64,000 nucleotides of DNA from Stackebrandtia albiflava (GTDB taxonomy: Bacteria > Actinomycetota > Actinomycetes > Mycobacteriales > Micromonosporaceae). The notes under the pieces are model-generated. The model did no database searches. It was not told where the DNA came from and worked only from the letters and a program-made list of their open reading frames with translations. The DNA is taken from positions 1 to 64,000 of the forward strand of contig NZ_VLLL01000013.1 of assembly GCF_007994225.1 (NCBI RefSeq), in the 5' to 3' direction. Positions 17,785 to 30,188 of this stretch are shown one piece after another. The first letter of the stretch is position 1. Each line of letters begins with the position of its first letter. Made by a program: the position numbers and the translations under genes.

Positions 17785-18608
17785 TGGAGATCTGGCAAGC
17801 CGTCGTCCTCGGGATCGTGGAGGGCCTCACGGAGTTCCTTCCGGTCTCCTCGACCGGGCACCTCACGGTGGTCAGCCAGTGGATCGGTCTGGACGCCGAC
17901 TCCTCCGCCGTCATCGGGTTCAACGCGATCATCCAGACCGCCGCCGTCGTGGCCCTGCTGATCTACTTCGCCAAGGACATCTGGCGCATCACCGCCGGGT
18001 TCTTCCGGGGACTGTTCTCGGCGCGTCACCGGTCGGCCTTCGAGTACCGGTTCGGTTGGTACGTCATCATCGGCTCGGTGCCGATCGTGTTGGCGGGCCT
18101 GTTCCTTGAGGACTCGATCGACTCGCTGTTCAACCTCTGGTTCGTGGCGTTCGGCATGATCGGTTGGAGCTTCGTGCTGTGGTTCGCCGAGTACGCGGCG
18201 ACCAACCAGCGCGGCGAGGCGCAGATCAACCTGAAGGACGCGTTGTTCGTCGGCATCCTGCAGTGCGTGGCCCTGTTCCCGGGCGTCTCGCGCTCGGGTG
18301 CCTCGATGTCGGCGGGCATGCTGCGCGACCTGGACAGGGTCTCGGCGACCCGCCTGGCGTTCTTCCTGGGCATCCCGGCGCTGACCGGTGCGGGTGTCCT
18401 GGAGGGCGCGGAGGCGTTCAACCAGGACGTCGGCGCGGTACCGGTGATCGTCGGCATGGTGGTCAGCGCCGGTGTCGCCTACGCGGCGGTGGCGTGGCTG
18501 CTGAAGTTCGTCTCGCGAAGCAGCCTCATGCCGTTCGTGTGGTACCGCATCGGGTTCGGTGTCGTCCTGATGATCCTGCTCGGAACCGGTCTGGTGCAGG
18601 CGACCTGA
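17784..18608 (+). CDS. uppP: undecaprenyl-diphosphatase
   Basis: A 274-residue polytopic membrane phosphatase (BacA/UppP family). Both catalytic signature regions are present: EGLTEFLPVSSTGHL at the N-terminus and PGVSRSGASMSAGM in the middle, each including the conserved Glu/Ser/Arg residues. It dephosphorylates C55-PP to C55-P, recycling the lipid carrier of peptidoglycan and wall polymers, and can confer bacitracin tolerance. GTG 17784 overlaps the previous stop. Next to mshC this order is common in actinobacteria. Confidence 0.96.
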   Translation: MEIWQAVVLGIVEGLTEFLPVSSTGHLTVVSQWIGLDADSSAVIGFNAIIQTAAVVALLIYFAKDIWRITAGFFRGLFSARHRSAFEYRFGWYVIIGSVPIVLAGLFLEDSIDSLFNLWFVAFGMIGWSFVLWFAEYAATNQRGEAQINLKDALFVGILQCVALFPGVSRSGASMSAGMLRDLDRVSATRLAFFLGIPALTGAGVLEGAEAFNQDVGAVPVIVGMVVSAGVAYAAVAWLLKFVSRSSLMPFVWYRIGFGVVLMILLGTGLVQAT

Positions 18609-18621
18609 CCCGCGGCGGCCT

Positions 18622-18645
18622 CCCGCTCGCGACCGCCGGAGCGGG
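18622..18645 (+). terminator. terminator candidate after uppP
   Basis: CCCGCTC and GAGCGGG pair over a 10-nt loop, 13 bp after the uppP stop. Confidence 0.4.
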
Positions 18646-18707
18646 TGAGATCCAGGGCACGTGGTGATCCGATCGTCGCCGTCGGGGCCGGCGTCTAGGC
18701 TCGGATC

Positions 18708-19946
18708 ATGGAATCTTGGCAGGCACCCCGACTTCCACAGCCCCCCGGTGGGGGCGAGCCGTTGCGGTTGTACGACACCGCCCGTCAGGCCGTCGCCCCG
18801 GCCGTGCCGGTACACGACGCGGCGCGCATGTACGTCTGCGGGATCACCCCGTACGACGCCACGCACCTGGGACACGCCGCGACCATGATCACCTTCGACG
18901 TGATCAACCGGGTGTGGCGGGACAACGGCCACGACGTGAACTACGTCCAGAACGTCACCGACGTCGACGACCCGCTGTTCGAGCGGGCCGAACGCGACGG
19001 CGAGGACTGGATAGTGCTAGGCCTGCGGGAGACCGCCCTGTTCCGGGAGGACATGGAGGCGCTGTCCATCCTGCCGCCGCGCGCGTACGTCGGCGCGGTG
19101 GAGTCGATGGACCTGGTCGCCGCGATGGTCGAGCGGCTTCGGGAGGCCGGTGCCGCCTATCCGCTCGACGACGGCACGGGTGACTACTACTTCCCGGTGT
19201 CGGCGGCCCCCGGTTTCGGCGGCGAGTCGCACTATGACCGGGACACCATGCTGCGCTACTTCGGGGAACGGGGCGGGGACCCCGACCGGGCCGGCAAACG
19301 CGACAGCCTGGACCCGTTGCTGTGGCGTGGCGGCCGCGCCGGTGAACCCAGTTGGCCGTCCCCGATGGGACCGGGCCGTCCCGGCTGGCACATCGAGTGC
19401 GCGGCCATCGCGTTGCGGCACCTCGGCGACCGGATCGACGTGCAGGGTGGCGGCAACGACCTGATCTTCCCGCATCACGAGATGTCGGCGGCGCACGCCG
19501 AGGTCGCGACCGGCGTCACGCCTTTCGCGGGGCACTACGTCCATGCCGGGATGATCGGTCTCGACGGCGAGAAGATGTCCAAGAGCCGGGGCAACCTGGT
19601 ATTCGTGTCGCGGTTGCGCGCCGACGGCGTCGATCCGGGCGCGATACGGCTCGGGCTGCTGGCCGACCACTACCGTTCCGACCGGGAGTGGAACGACGCG
19701 GTGCTCAAGACCGCACTCGACCGGCTCTCGCGGTGGCGGCTGGCGGCGACGACCGAGGGGCAGGCGGATCCGCGGCCGATGCTGGCGTCGGTGCGTGACC
19801 GGTTGTCCGACGACCTCGACACGGCGGGGGCGCTGGCGGCGGTGGACGCGTGGGCGGACGCCACACTGGCGCAGTCGGCGCCCGGATCCGGTGAACCGTC
19901 CGTCGCGAAGGACACTGTGGAGGGATTGCTCGGCGTCGCACTCTGA
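18708..19946 (+). CDS. mshC: L-cysteine:1D-myo-inositol 2-amino-2-deoxy-alpha-D-glucopyranoside ligase (mycothiol ligase)
   Basis: A 412-residue class I aminoacyl-tRNA-synthetase-like ligase, the normal MshC length. Cys44 lies in the zinc/cysteine-recognition motif CGITPYD, the HIGH-like signature is HLGH, and KMSKS is at 289-293. The C-terminal anticodon-binding region of CysS is absent, which separates MshC from cysteinyl-tRNA synthetase. It activates cysteine with ATP and joins it to GlcN-Ins in mycothiol synthesis, so the organism should use mycothiol as its low-molecular-weight thiol. No other msh genes are in the window. Confidence 0.95.
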   Translation: MESWQAPRLPQPPGGGEPLRLYDTARQAVAPAVPVHDAARMYVCGITPYDATHLGHAATMITFDVINRVWRDNGHDVNYVQNVTDVDDPLFERAERDGEDWIVLGLRETALFREDMEALSILPPRAYVGAVESMDLVAAMVERLREAGAAYPLDDGTGDYYFPVSAAPGFGGESHYDRDTMLRYFGERGGDPDRAGKRDSLDPLLWRGGRAGEPSWPSPMGPGRPGWHIECAAIALRHLGDRIDVQGGGNDLIFPHHEMSAAHAEVATGVTPFAGHYVHAGMIGLDGEKMSKSRGNLVFVSRLRADGVDPGAIRLGLLADHYRSDREWNDAVLKTALDRLSRWRLAATTEGQADPRPMLASVRDRLSDDLDTAGALAAVDAWADATLAQSAPGSGEPSVAKDTVEGLLGVAL

Positions 19947-20080
19947 GTGCGGCCGGTGAGGTGCCGGGACCGGCGAGAGTCCGGGGCGCGACCCCCATCA
20001 CATATCGGACATAACCACGGTAGGGTGGCTGGCTGTCGTCACCCTCGCCGACCCCTGTCCGACGCGAAGGAGCCCCCCGA

Positions 20081-21778
20081 GTGAAGATCCTGCTGCTGGT
20101 CTCGGCCTTCAACGGCCTGACCCAGCGCGCCTGGTGCGCCCTGCGTGCCGCCGGGCACGACGTGACCGTGGAACTGGCCCCCGTGCACTCCACACCGGAC
20201 TCCCTGGTCGCGGTCGTGCACGCCGTCTCGCCGGAACTGATCCTGTGTCCGTTCCTCAAACACCGTGTGCCCGCCGAGATATGGCGCAAATGGCCCACCG
20301 TCATCGTCCATCCCGGTCCCGTCGGCGACCGCGGTCCCTCGTCGCTCGACTACGCGATCCAGGAGCAGGAGGGACTGTGGGGCGTCACCGCCCTGTCGGC
20401 CGTGGAGGAGATGGACGCCGGCCCCGTATGGGCGTCACGGACGTTCCCCATGCCGGAACCGCCGACCTCCAAGGCGGCCCTCTACAACGGACCGGTGGCC
20501 GACGCCGCCATGTCCTGTATGGAGGAGGTCGTCGCCAAGGCCGCCGATCCCGGCTTCCAGCCCGTGTCCCAAGAGGACATGCCGCGCCCGGTGACCCACG
20601 CGCGCACCCGGCCCTCGATGCGCCGGGCGGACCGGGAGTTCGACTGGAGCCAACCCGCCGAGCAGATAGTCCGGCGGATCCACGCGGCCGACTCCGCACC
20701 CGGTGTGCGTACCGAGATCGAGGGCCGGACGGTGTACGTCTACGACGCCGCCGTGGCCGAGGGCAGGCCCCGACGCTTCTACCCCGGCACCGTCATCGGT
20801 AGAGGACAGGACGCCATCGCCGTCGCCACCGGCGACAAGACCGTGTGGATCGGCCACGTCAAGGAACCCCGCGACGCCGGCGGCGCCGGCGTCAAACTGC
20901 CCGCCACCACGGTGTTCGACGAACCCGTCCCCGACATGCCGGTGCCCGCCCCGCTCCAGGAGACCACGTACCGCCGCGTCGGTGACGTCGGCCACCTCGA
21001 CTTCCGGGTCTACAACGGCGCCATGTCCACCGCGCAGTGCGAGCGCATCGCCGCCGCCCTGGAGACCGCGCTGGCGCAGGACACCCGTGTGCTCGTCCTC
21101 AGCGGGTCACCACAGAACTTCTCCAACGGCATCCACCTCAACGTCATCGAAGCGGCACCCGACCCTGCCATGGAGGCGTGGCGCAACATCAACGCCATCA
21201 ACCGGCTGTGCACCGCACTGGTGTCGTGTACCGGCCAGCTCACCATCGCCGCGTTCACCGGCGGCGCCGGGGCGGGCGGCGTCATGCTCGGCCTCGCCGC
21301 CGACATCGTCGTCGCCCGGCGGGGCGTCGTGCTCAATCCGTACTACGACATGGGCCTGTACGGCTCCGAACTCCACACGTACACCCTTCCCCGCCGGGTC
21401 GGGCACGCCACCGCGACCCGGCTGTTGACCGAGAAGCTGCCGGTGGACGCGGAGGCCGCCGCCGGCATCGGCCTCGTGGACGCGGTCGGGCCACGCGACT
21501 GGGACCGGTTCCGGGACTGGCTCGCCGACCTGGCGGCCTCCTACGCCGAGCCGGAATGGCACGCCGAGGCGCTGGCGGCCAAGTCGAGGGTGCTGCAGGG
21601 GACCCGGCCGCCCGCGTACTACGCGGCGGCCGAACTCGCCGAGATGGCCAAGGATTTCTTCGACGACCGAAGCGGATTCGCCGCGGCGCGGCGCGCGTTC
21701 GTGGGCAAGACGGCGCCCACCGAGACGCCGACCCGGTTGGCGCGACACCGCTGGAGCCTGGTCGGCGACTCGGCCTGA
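20081..21778 (+). CDS. hypX: HypX/HoxX-type hydrogenase maturation factor (CO-forming)
   Basis: A 565-residue two-domain protein. Residues 1 to about 250 resemble 10-formyl-tetrahydrofolate-using formyltransferases (VIVHPGPVGDRGPSSLDYAI is the catalytic-loop region). Residues about 290-500 form a crotonase fold with the oxyanion loop GGAGAGGVMLGLAADIVVAR. This fusion defines HypX/HoxX, which takes a formyl group and releases the CO ligand of NiFe hydrogenase under air. The GTG start has AAGGAG upstream. It stands alone here with no hyp or hydrogenase genes in the window, and is convergent with the PAC2 gene. Confidence 0.88.
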   Translation: MKILLLVSAFNGLTQRAWCALRAAGHDVTVELAPVHSTPDSLVAVVHAVSPELILCPFLKHRVPAEIWRKWPTVIVHPGPVGDRGPSSLDYAIQEQEGLWGVTALSAVEEMDAGPVWASRTFPMPEPPTSKAALYNGPVADAAMSCMEEVVAKAADPGFQPVSQEDMPRPVTHARTRPSMRRADREFDWSQPAEQIVRRIHAADSAPGVRTEIEGRTVYVYDAAVAEGRPRRFYPGTVIGRGQDAIAVATGDKTVWIGHVKEPRDAGGAGVKLPATTVFDEPVPDMPVPAPLQETTYRRVGDVGHLDFRVYNGAMSTAQCERIAAALETALAQDTRVLVLSGSPQNFSNGIHLNVIEAAPDPAMEAWRNINAINRLCTALVSCTGQLTIAAFTGGAGAGGVMLGLAADIVVARRGVVLNPYYDMGLYGSELHTYTLPRRVGHATATRLLTEKLPVDAEAAAGIGLVDAVGPRDWDRFRDWLADLAASYAEPEWHAEALAAKSRVLQGTRPPAYYAAAELAEMAKDFFDDRSGFAAARRAFVGKTAPTETPTRLARHRWSLVGDSA

Positions 21779-21782
21779 GGCG

Positions 21783-22646
21783 TCAGTCGCGGCCCGTGTC
21801 GCCGTCTCCCTGTGGGCCGCGCCGCCGCAGGTAGCGTTCGAAGTCGCGGGCGATGTCGTCGCCGGAGGGCTCGGCATCGCCCTCACCGGCGTCGTCGAGT
21901 GAGTTGATGTACTCGGCGATGTCGGTGTCGGACTCCACCAACTGGGTTACCTCGTTCTCCCACTGCGCCGTCTTCTCCACCAGCGCGCCCGCCGGTACGG
22001 GCAGGTCCAGCAGCTCCTCCAGGCGATGCAGCAGGCCCAGCGTCGCCTTGGGGCAGGGAGCGGTCGCCGCGTAGTGCGGCACGTGGACCCAGCAGGATGT
22101 GACCGGAATCTCGATGTGCTGGAACGTCGCGTGCAGCAGGGCGATGATGCCGCCCGGCCCCTCGTAGTCGACCGGGTCCATCTTCAGCCGCCGGGCCAGC
22201 GCGGGGTCGTTCGAGGTCCCCGACACCGGCAGCGGCTTCGCGTAGCCGACGTCGGCCATCAGGGCGCCCAGCAGGATCACCTGTTCTATCTCCAGGCTGT
22301 GGCAGATCTCGGCGATCTCCTCGCAGAACCCGCGCCAGTGCATGCTCGGTTCGGAGCCCGTCAACAGCACCACGTCGCGATCGGCGTCGGCGGGTGAGGC
22401 CACCGAGAAACCGCTGAACGGCCAGTCCACCCGCTGTACACCTTCCGCGGTGACCTTCACGGTCGGTCTCGCCATCTGGAAGTCGTAGTAGGGATCCGGA
22501 TCGATGGTGGCCACGTGCGTCGCCTGCCACTGCTCGCTCAAGTGGGCGATGACATGGCTGGCCGAATCCGCGGCGTCGTTCCAGCCGGTGAAGGCCGCCA
22601 CCAGAACCGGCGACCGCAGTACCGGAAGTCCGTCGAACACTGTCAC
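21783..22646 (-). CDS. PAC2-family protein (possible proteasome assembly chaperone homologue)
   Basis: A 287-residue soluble protein. It begins FDGLPVLRSPVLVAAFTGWNDAADSAS and contains GALMADVGYAKPLPVSGTS, both hallmarks of the PAC2 family, whose eukaryotic members chaperone proteasome assembly. The acidic C-terminus (EGDAEPSGDD, then RRRGPQGDGD) is actinobacteria-like. Several actinobacteria place this gene near proteasome or metH/mshC genes. Its role is not proven. The start is GTG 22646, the first codon before the VFDGLP strand; longer frames upstream lack family sequence. Confidence 0.88.
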   Translation of the reverse strand: MTVFDGLPVLRSPVLVAAFTGWNDAADSASHVIAHLSEQWQATHVATIDPDPYYDFQMARPTVKVTAEGVQRVDWPFSGFSVASPADADRDVVLLTGSEPSMHWRGFCEEIAEICHSLEIEQVILLGALMADVGYAKPLPVSGTSNDPALARRLKMDPVDYEGPGGIIALLHATFQHIEIPVTSCWVHVPHYAATAPCPKATLGLLHRLEELLDLPVPAGALVEKTAQWENEVTQLVESDTDIAEYINSLDDAGEGDAEPSGDDIARDFERYLRRRGPQGDGDTGRD

Positions 22647-22836
22647 CTCGTCAGGGTACGTCCCGGTTCGCGAAGTGCGACAGGACGCCTGAATCCCGCG
22701 TTCCGGCCTCCGTCCCGGCATCCGGGAATTCACCGAACCCGCGCGCGGCCCCGGTCGCGGCGCTGACCTGCCCGGCGGCCCGTCGGCGTCGGGTATGCCG
22801 GGGCGGTGTCGTCCGGTTCGCCGTTAGTCTTGTCGC

Positions 22837-26357
<3,521 letters not shown>

Positions 26358-26373
<16 letters not shown>

Positions 26374-26394
26374 CGAAGTCATTTCGCGTTGAAG
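26358..26394. terminator. perfect 16-bp palindrome overlapping the metH stop codon
   Basis: CTTCAACGCGAAATGA at 26358-26373 and its exact complement TCATTTCGCGTTGAAG at 26379-26394 flank a 5-nt loop. The left arm contains the final metH codons and TGA. The stem is unusually AT-balanced for this genome, and no T-run follows. It may be a terminator or a protein-binding site. Confidence 0.55.
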
Positions 26395-26761
26395 CAGAAA
26401 CACAGAAATGCCAAGTGACGCGCGGAACCGGGCGTCGGCGCGGCCGGCCATCCGGGCCTTCGACACCTCGATGAGCGCGATGTCCGGTTTCGCGCCGTCA
26501 CGAGCCGTGTCGGTCGTGACGTGTTCGCCCGGCGTACCGGTGGGTGTCGCCTGCGGTACGTGTGAGGCGGGCACTGTCGGAAGGTGTGGCGACGGGACCC
26601 CGAGCGGCAACCGCTATCTTTGACGGCCCGGCCCCGGAACCGGCCCGGCGTCGCCGTGGAACGTGTTGAGGCGCGCGGCACACCGACGTGTCTCCGCCGA
26701 CACCCGCCGGCCCTCACCGGGGAACATGACGGCGTGGCCGTGCCGACAGATAGAGAGACCG
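26374..26761. other. 388-bp gap with a coding-like minus-strand stretch
   Basis: No complete gene is supported. On the minus strand, about 26420-26505, one frame has a run of codons all ending in G or C and a protein-like sequence (DIALIEVSKARMAGRADARF). It has no ATG or GTG with a ribosome-binding site just upstream and no stop before it runs into metH antisense. It could be a remnant of a small gene or a chance open frame. The right side is the HAD gene leader. Confidence 0.25.
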
Positions 26762-27451
26762 ATGCCCGAACCTGAACTGCGCGCCGTGCTGTTCGACATG
26801 GACGGCACCCTTCTGGACAGTGAACGGTTGTGGGAGGTGGGGTTGCGGGACCTGGCGGGCGAACTCGGCCGCACCCTCGACCCGGCGACCCGGGCCCGGT
26901 TGGTCGGCATGGACCAGACCGAGTCCGTCGAGGTGCTGCACTCCGAATGGGGGCTGCCGCACGACACCGTGCCCGCCAACACCCGGTGGCTGATCGAGCG
27001 GATGAAGGTCCTGTTCGCGGCGGGCATGACATGGCGGCCGGGTGCCGCCGACCTGTTGGCCGACGTCCGCCGGTCCGGCATTCCCGCCGCCCTGGTCACC
27101 GCGACCGGTAGGGAACTCGTCGACATCATCATCGGCACGATCGGGGCCTCGAACTTCACCGTGACGGTGTGCGGCGACGAGGTCGCCAGGAACAAGCCCG
27201 ACCCGGAGCCGTATGCCACCGCCTACCGCGCACTGGGCCTGGATCCCGGCGACTGCCTCGCGATCGAGGACTCCGTCACCGGGGTCGCCAGCGCGAGCGC
27301 GGCGGGCGTTCCGGTGCTGGCGGTGCCGAGTGAGGTCTCGATTCCGGCCCGTCCGGGCGTGGCGGTGAGCGAGTCGCTGCGAGGCGTCGACGTGGCGGCG
27401 TTGCGGCGCGCCCACGCCGGACTCATGACCAGGGAGTCACCGATCGGGTGA
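26762..27451 (+). CDS. HAD-superfamily phosphatase (beta-phosphoglucomutase-like)
   Basis: A 229-residue HAD subfamily IA hydrolase. Motif I is FDMDGT, with nucleophile Asp12 and acid Asp14. Motif II is TATGRE, motif III is the Lys in RNKPDPEPY, and motif IV is IEDSVTGVASA. A four-helix cap lies between motifs I and II. It removes phosphate from small metabolites, probably sugar phosphates or similar; the substrate cannot be read. ATG 26762 is preceded by GAGAGACC. It is convergent with the KamA-family gene. Confidence 0.92.
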   Translation: MPEPELRAVLFDMDGTLLDSERLWEVGLRDLAGELGRTLDPATRARLVGMDQTESVEVLHSEWGLPHDTVPANTRWLIERMKVLFAAGMTWRPGAADLLADVRRSGIPAALVTATGRELVDIIIGTIGASNFTVTVCGDEVARNKPDPEPYATAYRALGLDPGDCLAIEDSVTGVASASAAGVPVLAVPSEVSIPARPGVAVSESLRGVDVAALRRAHAGLMTRESPIG

Positions 27452-27461
27452 GTCCCTGACA

Positions 27462-27489
27462 CGGGGCCGCCCGGTGACGGCCGGCCCCG
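27462..27489. terminator. convergent terminator candidate (HAD gene / kamA-like gene)
   Basis: CGGGGCCG and CGGCCCCG form an 8-bp stem between two convergent genes only 48 bp apart. There is no U-tract. Confidence 0.45.
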
Positions 27490-27499
27490 GTGGGCTTCG

Positions 27500-28792
27500 T
27501 TACTGGAACGGGAAGCGGTCCGCGAAGGCGGGCTTGAGGTCGTGCAGCCAGACCGCGTGCGGATCGTATTCGGCGAAGAACGGCGTCCCGACCAGCTCGG
27601 GATCCCGGGCCTGGATCATGTGGAGCACGAAGACCCGCTCGCCACCGATCTCGGCCACGCCGTCGACGCACACCTTCCCGGGGTCGGCCGACATCGACGG
27701 GCCGCGAACCGTCCGGCACAGGCCGGACACCTGCGAGTACGCCTCACGGAAGATGTCGAACGCCCTGGCCAGCGGTACGGCGAAGTAGTCCTGCGGGCCG
27801 GTGTCGCGTTCCACGAACATGTAGTACGGGACCATGCCCATCCGGTGCTGGGTCCGCCACATGCCCGACCACAGTTCGGGACGGTCGTTGATCGAACGGA
27901 TCAGTGGTGCCTGGGTACGGATGATCGCACCCGTGTCACGGATCCGCCGGACGGCGTCGGCGACCAGTTCGGACTCCAGTTCGCGCGGATGCGTGAAGTG
28001 GGCCATGACGGCCAGGTTCTTCCCCGCGGCCACCACCTCCTCGAACAGCCGCAGGGTGGCGTCGGCGTCGGGGTCGGTGACGAACCGCTGCGGCCAGTAT
28101 CCGAGTGCCTTGGTGCCCAAGCGGATCGACTCGATCTGCTCCAGCTCCAGCAGCGGTGTGAGGTAACGCCGCAGTACCGGTTCTCCCATGATCATCGGAT
28201 CGCCTCCGGTGATCAGGACACTGGTGACCTCGGGGTGTTCGCCGAGATACCGGACCAGTTCGTCTATGTCGTTGCTGGCCATCTTCAGGTCCGCGTCGCC
28301 GACGAACTGCGCCCACCTGAAGCAGTAGGTGCAGTACGCGTGGCAGGTCTGGCCCTGTTGCGGGAAGAACAGCACCGTCTCGCGATACTTGTGCTGGATG
28401 CCCTGCAGCCGGCTGTCGCCGACGGTGGGGCGGTTGAGTTCCAGTTGGCCGGCCGGGTGCGGGTTGAGCCGGCGGCGGACCGCCGCCGCGGCGGCCTTGA
28501 GCCGTGGCCCGCGGGGATCGGTGTCGAGCAGGGCGGCCAGCGCGGTGACGTCCTCGGCGGGGAGCATGTCCTCCTGCGGGAACACCAGCCGGTACATGGG
28601 GTCGTCGGGGGCGGCGGACCAGTCGATCAGCTCGTCGACCACGTATGCGTTGGTACGGAAGGGCAGCACTGTCGCGACGGCGCGGGCACGCAGTCGCTGT
28701 TCGCCGGAGAGGCCCGCACGTTCGAGAAGTTCGTCGAGGTGCCTGGTGGTGTAGGCGCGGAACCTGCGTCCCTCGGTAATAGGCGACGACAC
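27500..28792 (-). CDS. KamA-family radical SAM aminomutase
   Basis: A 430-residue radical SAM enzyme with Cys150, Cys154 and Cys157 in CHAYCTYCFRW for the 4Fe-4S/SAM cluster, and SVLITGGDPMIM as the SAM-contact GGD segment. Length and layout match lysine 2,3-aminomutase. The PLP-lysine region, PGGGGK in clostridial KamA, reads SADPGKVCVDG, and no C-terminal zinc-cysteine cluster is seen, so the substrate may not be lysine. GTG 28792 has AAAGGAGG 8 nt upstream. No beta-lysine acetyltransferase or NRPS lies next to it. Confidence 0.85.
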   Translation of the reverse strand: MSSPITEGRRFRAYTTRHLDELLERAGLSGEQRLRARAVATVLPFRTNAYVVDELIDWSAAPDDPMYRLVFPQEDMLPAEDVTALAALLDTDPRGPRLKAAAAAVRRRLNPHPAGQLELNRPTVGDSRLQGIQHKYRETVLFFPQQGQTCHAYCTYCFRWAQFVGDADLKMASNDIDELVRYLGEHPEVTSVLITGGDPMIMGEPVLRRYLTPLLELEQIESIRLGTKALGYWPQRFVTDPDADATLRLFEEVVAAGKNLAVMAHFTHPRELESELVADAVRRIRDTGAIIRTQAPLIRSINDRPELWSGMWRTQHRMGMVPYYMFVERDTGPQDYFAVPLARAFDIFREAYSQVSGLCRTVRGPSMSADPGKVCVDGVAEIGGERVFVLHMIQARDPELVGTPFFAEYDPHAVWLHDLKPAFADRFPFQ

Positions 28793-29073
28793 GTGATCAG
28801 CCTCCTTTGTGGGGATATGTCGGCGGGCCGACCCGTTCCCGGTGTCAGCCCGCCGAGGTGTACGACGTTCGGCCGCGTGACCTCGCGGCGAGGGGGGGAA
28901 ATGTCCGGTGTCTAATCCTTCTTCATTTCCACTGTCATTCCAGCAAACCGTACGATCATCGGATTGTCAACAGAGGAAGGCGACGGAACGTGGGCGTAAC
29001 AGCAGGTAGCGCCACGGCCCGTCCTCACGGCGAGGGGTGACGCGATCGATTCGGTGGCGTCACGTGGATGGAA
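28793..29073. other. intergenic region upstream of the KamA-family gene
   Basis: It holds the ribosome-binding site and presumably the promoter of the minus-strand radical SAM gene. GC is locally lower around 28910-28970. No gene or repeat is supported; the open frames here continue into neighbouring genes in the wrong frame. Confidence 0.35.
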
Positions 29074-29113
29074 ACGGCGAACCGGCCCGCGAGCATACGG
29101 GCCGGTTCGCCGT
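29074..29113 (-). terminator. terminator of the secreted DUF6528-like gene
   Basis: A perfect 16-bp inverted repeat (ACGGCGAACCGGCCCG and its complement CGGGCCGGTTCGCCGT) with an 8-nt loop starts 13 bp beyond the stop of the minus-strand gene at 29127. Confidence 0.7.
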
Positions 29114-29126
29114 GGTGTGCGCGGTG

Positions 29127-30068
29127 TCAGTGGAAGGACGTGGCGTACCAGCGCGCCTTGTAGAACTCGGCGCCGGAGCGGGTGCGGTCGTCCGACTGGG
29201 AGAAGACGACGGTCGGGCTTCCCCAGGTCCGGGAACCGGTGTCGTCGGCCTGCACCCAGAAGTCCTCGCCACTCGAATGCCGTACGAAGGACTTGACCCG
29301 GCGGCTGCTCGAATACTTCGGCGCCTGCATCGTGCTCTTGACGACCCGGTAGATGCCGTAGGTGTCGGTGATCCACAGTCGACCCGGGTCCGAGTAGTCC
29401 GGTTGCAGATCGTGCCCCAGGCCGGGCAGCGTGATGGACTGCCCGGTGTAGCGCAGCCGGGTGTTCCGGTAGGTTCCGGTCACCTCGTACGTGCGCAGTG
29501 TCTTGTCGCCGATTGCCCACAACCGGTTGATCGTGGGATCCCACAGCACCCCGTGGGCGCCGGGGAGGCTGACCGTCTGCACCTTCGCGAGGGTTTCGGG
29601 GCGGCTGACGGCCGTAGGGCCGTACACCGTCAGGTAGCCGTGCGAGGAGGCTGTGACGATCGCGCCGATGTCGGGGATGCGTTCGGCGGCGTGCGGATTG
29701 CCGCCCGGAGCCGCACTCCACAACAGATCGTTCGACTCCTGGTGCTTCTCGTCGGTGACGTTCCAGATGCCGACGTTGCCGCCCGACGCCGCCGCCAGGC
29801 CGACGACGCCGAACGACGCCGTGTCACGGATCCGCACATCGGACAGGTTCGACCAGCCGCCGCCTCCGGGGCTGAACGTCTTGTAGACGTTGGCGTCGGT
29901 GAACGCCGAGTCCTTGTCGAACACCATGATCCGGTTGGAGACCTGTTCGGTCACGACCACCCGGAAGTTCGCGGTGGTGGAGACGTCGGCGGCGGCGGTA
30001 CCGGCGCCCGCCAGCACGGTGGCCGGCACGGCCAGGGCCGCTCCTCGCAACAGCGTGCGTCTTCTCAT
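29127..30068 (-). CDS. secreted DUF6528-like beta-propeller protein
   Basis: A 313-residue protein with an N-terminal export signal (MRRRTLLRGAALAVPATVLA, cleavage near TAAAD). The RRRTLLRG start is compatible with the Tat route. The mature part is a series of beta-propeller-like strands: FRVVVTEQVSNRIMVFD, GNVGIWNVTDE, GAHGVLWDPTINRLWAIGD, RLWITDTYGIY. This matches secreted actinobacterial proteins grouped as DUF6528, some linked to carbohydrate-rich environments. No catalytic residues are recognised. It is monocistronic with a strong terminator. Confidence 0.75.
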   Translation of the reverse strand: MRRRTLLRGAALAVPATVLAGAGTAAADVSTTANFRVVVTEQVSNRIMVFDKDSAFTDANVYKTFSPGGGGWSNLSDVRIRDTASFGVVGLAAASGGNVGIWNVTDEKHQESNDLLWSAAPGGNPHAAERIPDIGAIVTASSHGYLTVYGPTAVSRPETLAKVQTVSLPGAHGVLWDPTINRLWAIGDKTLRTYEVTGTYRNTRLRYTGQSITLPGLGHDLQPDYSDPGRLWITDTYGIYRVVKSTMQAPKYSSSRRVKSFVRHSSGEDFWVQADDTGSRTWGSPTVVFSQSDDRTRSGAEFYKARWYATSFH

Positions 30069-30133
30069 CGGCTACTCCTCATCACACTGGACGTCCGTGC
30101 CTGCCCGTCAGTGTGCGTGGCGAGTGCCACAAA

Positions 30134-30175
30134 ACGGCCACAGCGCGGGACGGACGTTCCCCGCGCCGTGGCCGT
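30134..30175 (-). terminator. terminator of osmC
   Basis: 16-bp arms with a single mismatch (ACGGCCACAGCGCGGG / CCCGCGCCGTGGCCGT) around a 10-nt loop, 13 bp past the osmC stop. Confidence 0.6.
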
Positions 30176-30188
30176 CGGTCGCCGCCCG

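Noticed and set aside
22647-22836. Cobalamin riboswitch upstream of metH
   Set aside because: The 190-bp region is GC-rich without the conserved B12-box or long paired junction, as far as I can see by eye.
26374-26761. Complete small gene on the minus strand
   Set aside because: The open frame has no credible start and no stop before metH; recorded only as a coding-like stretch.
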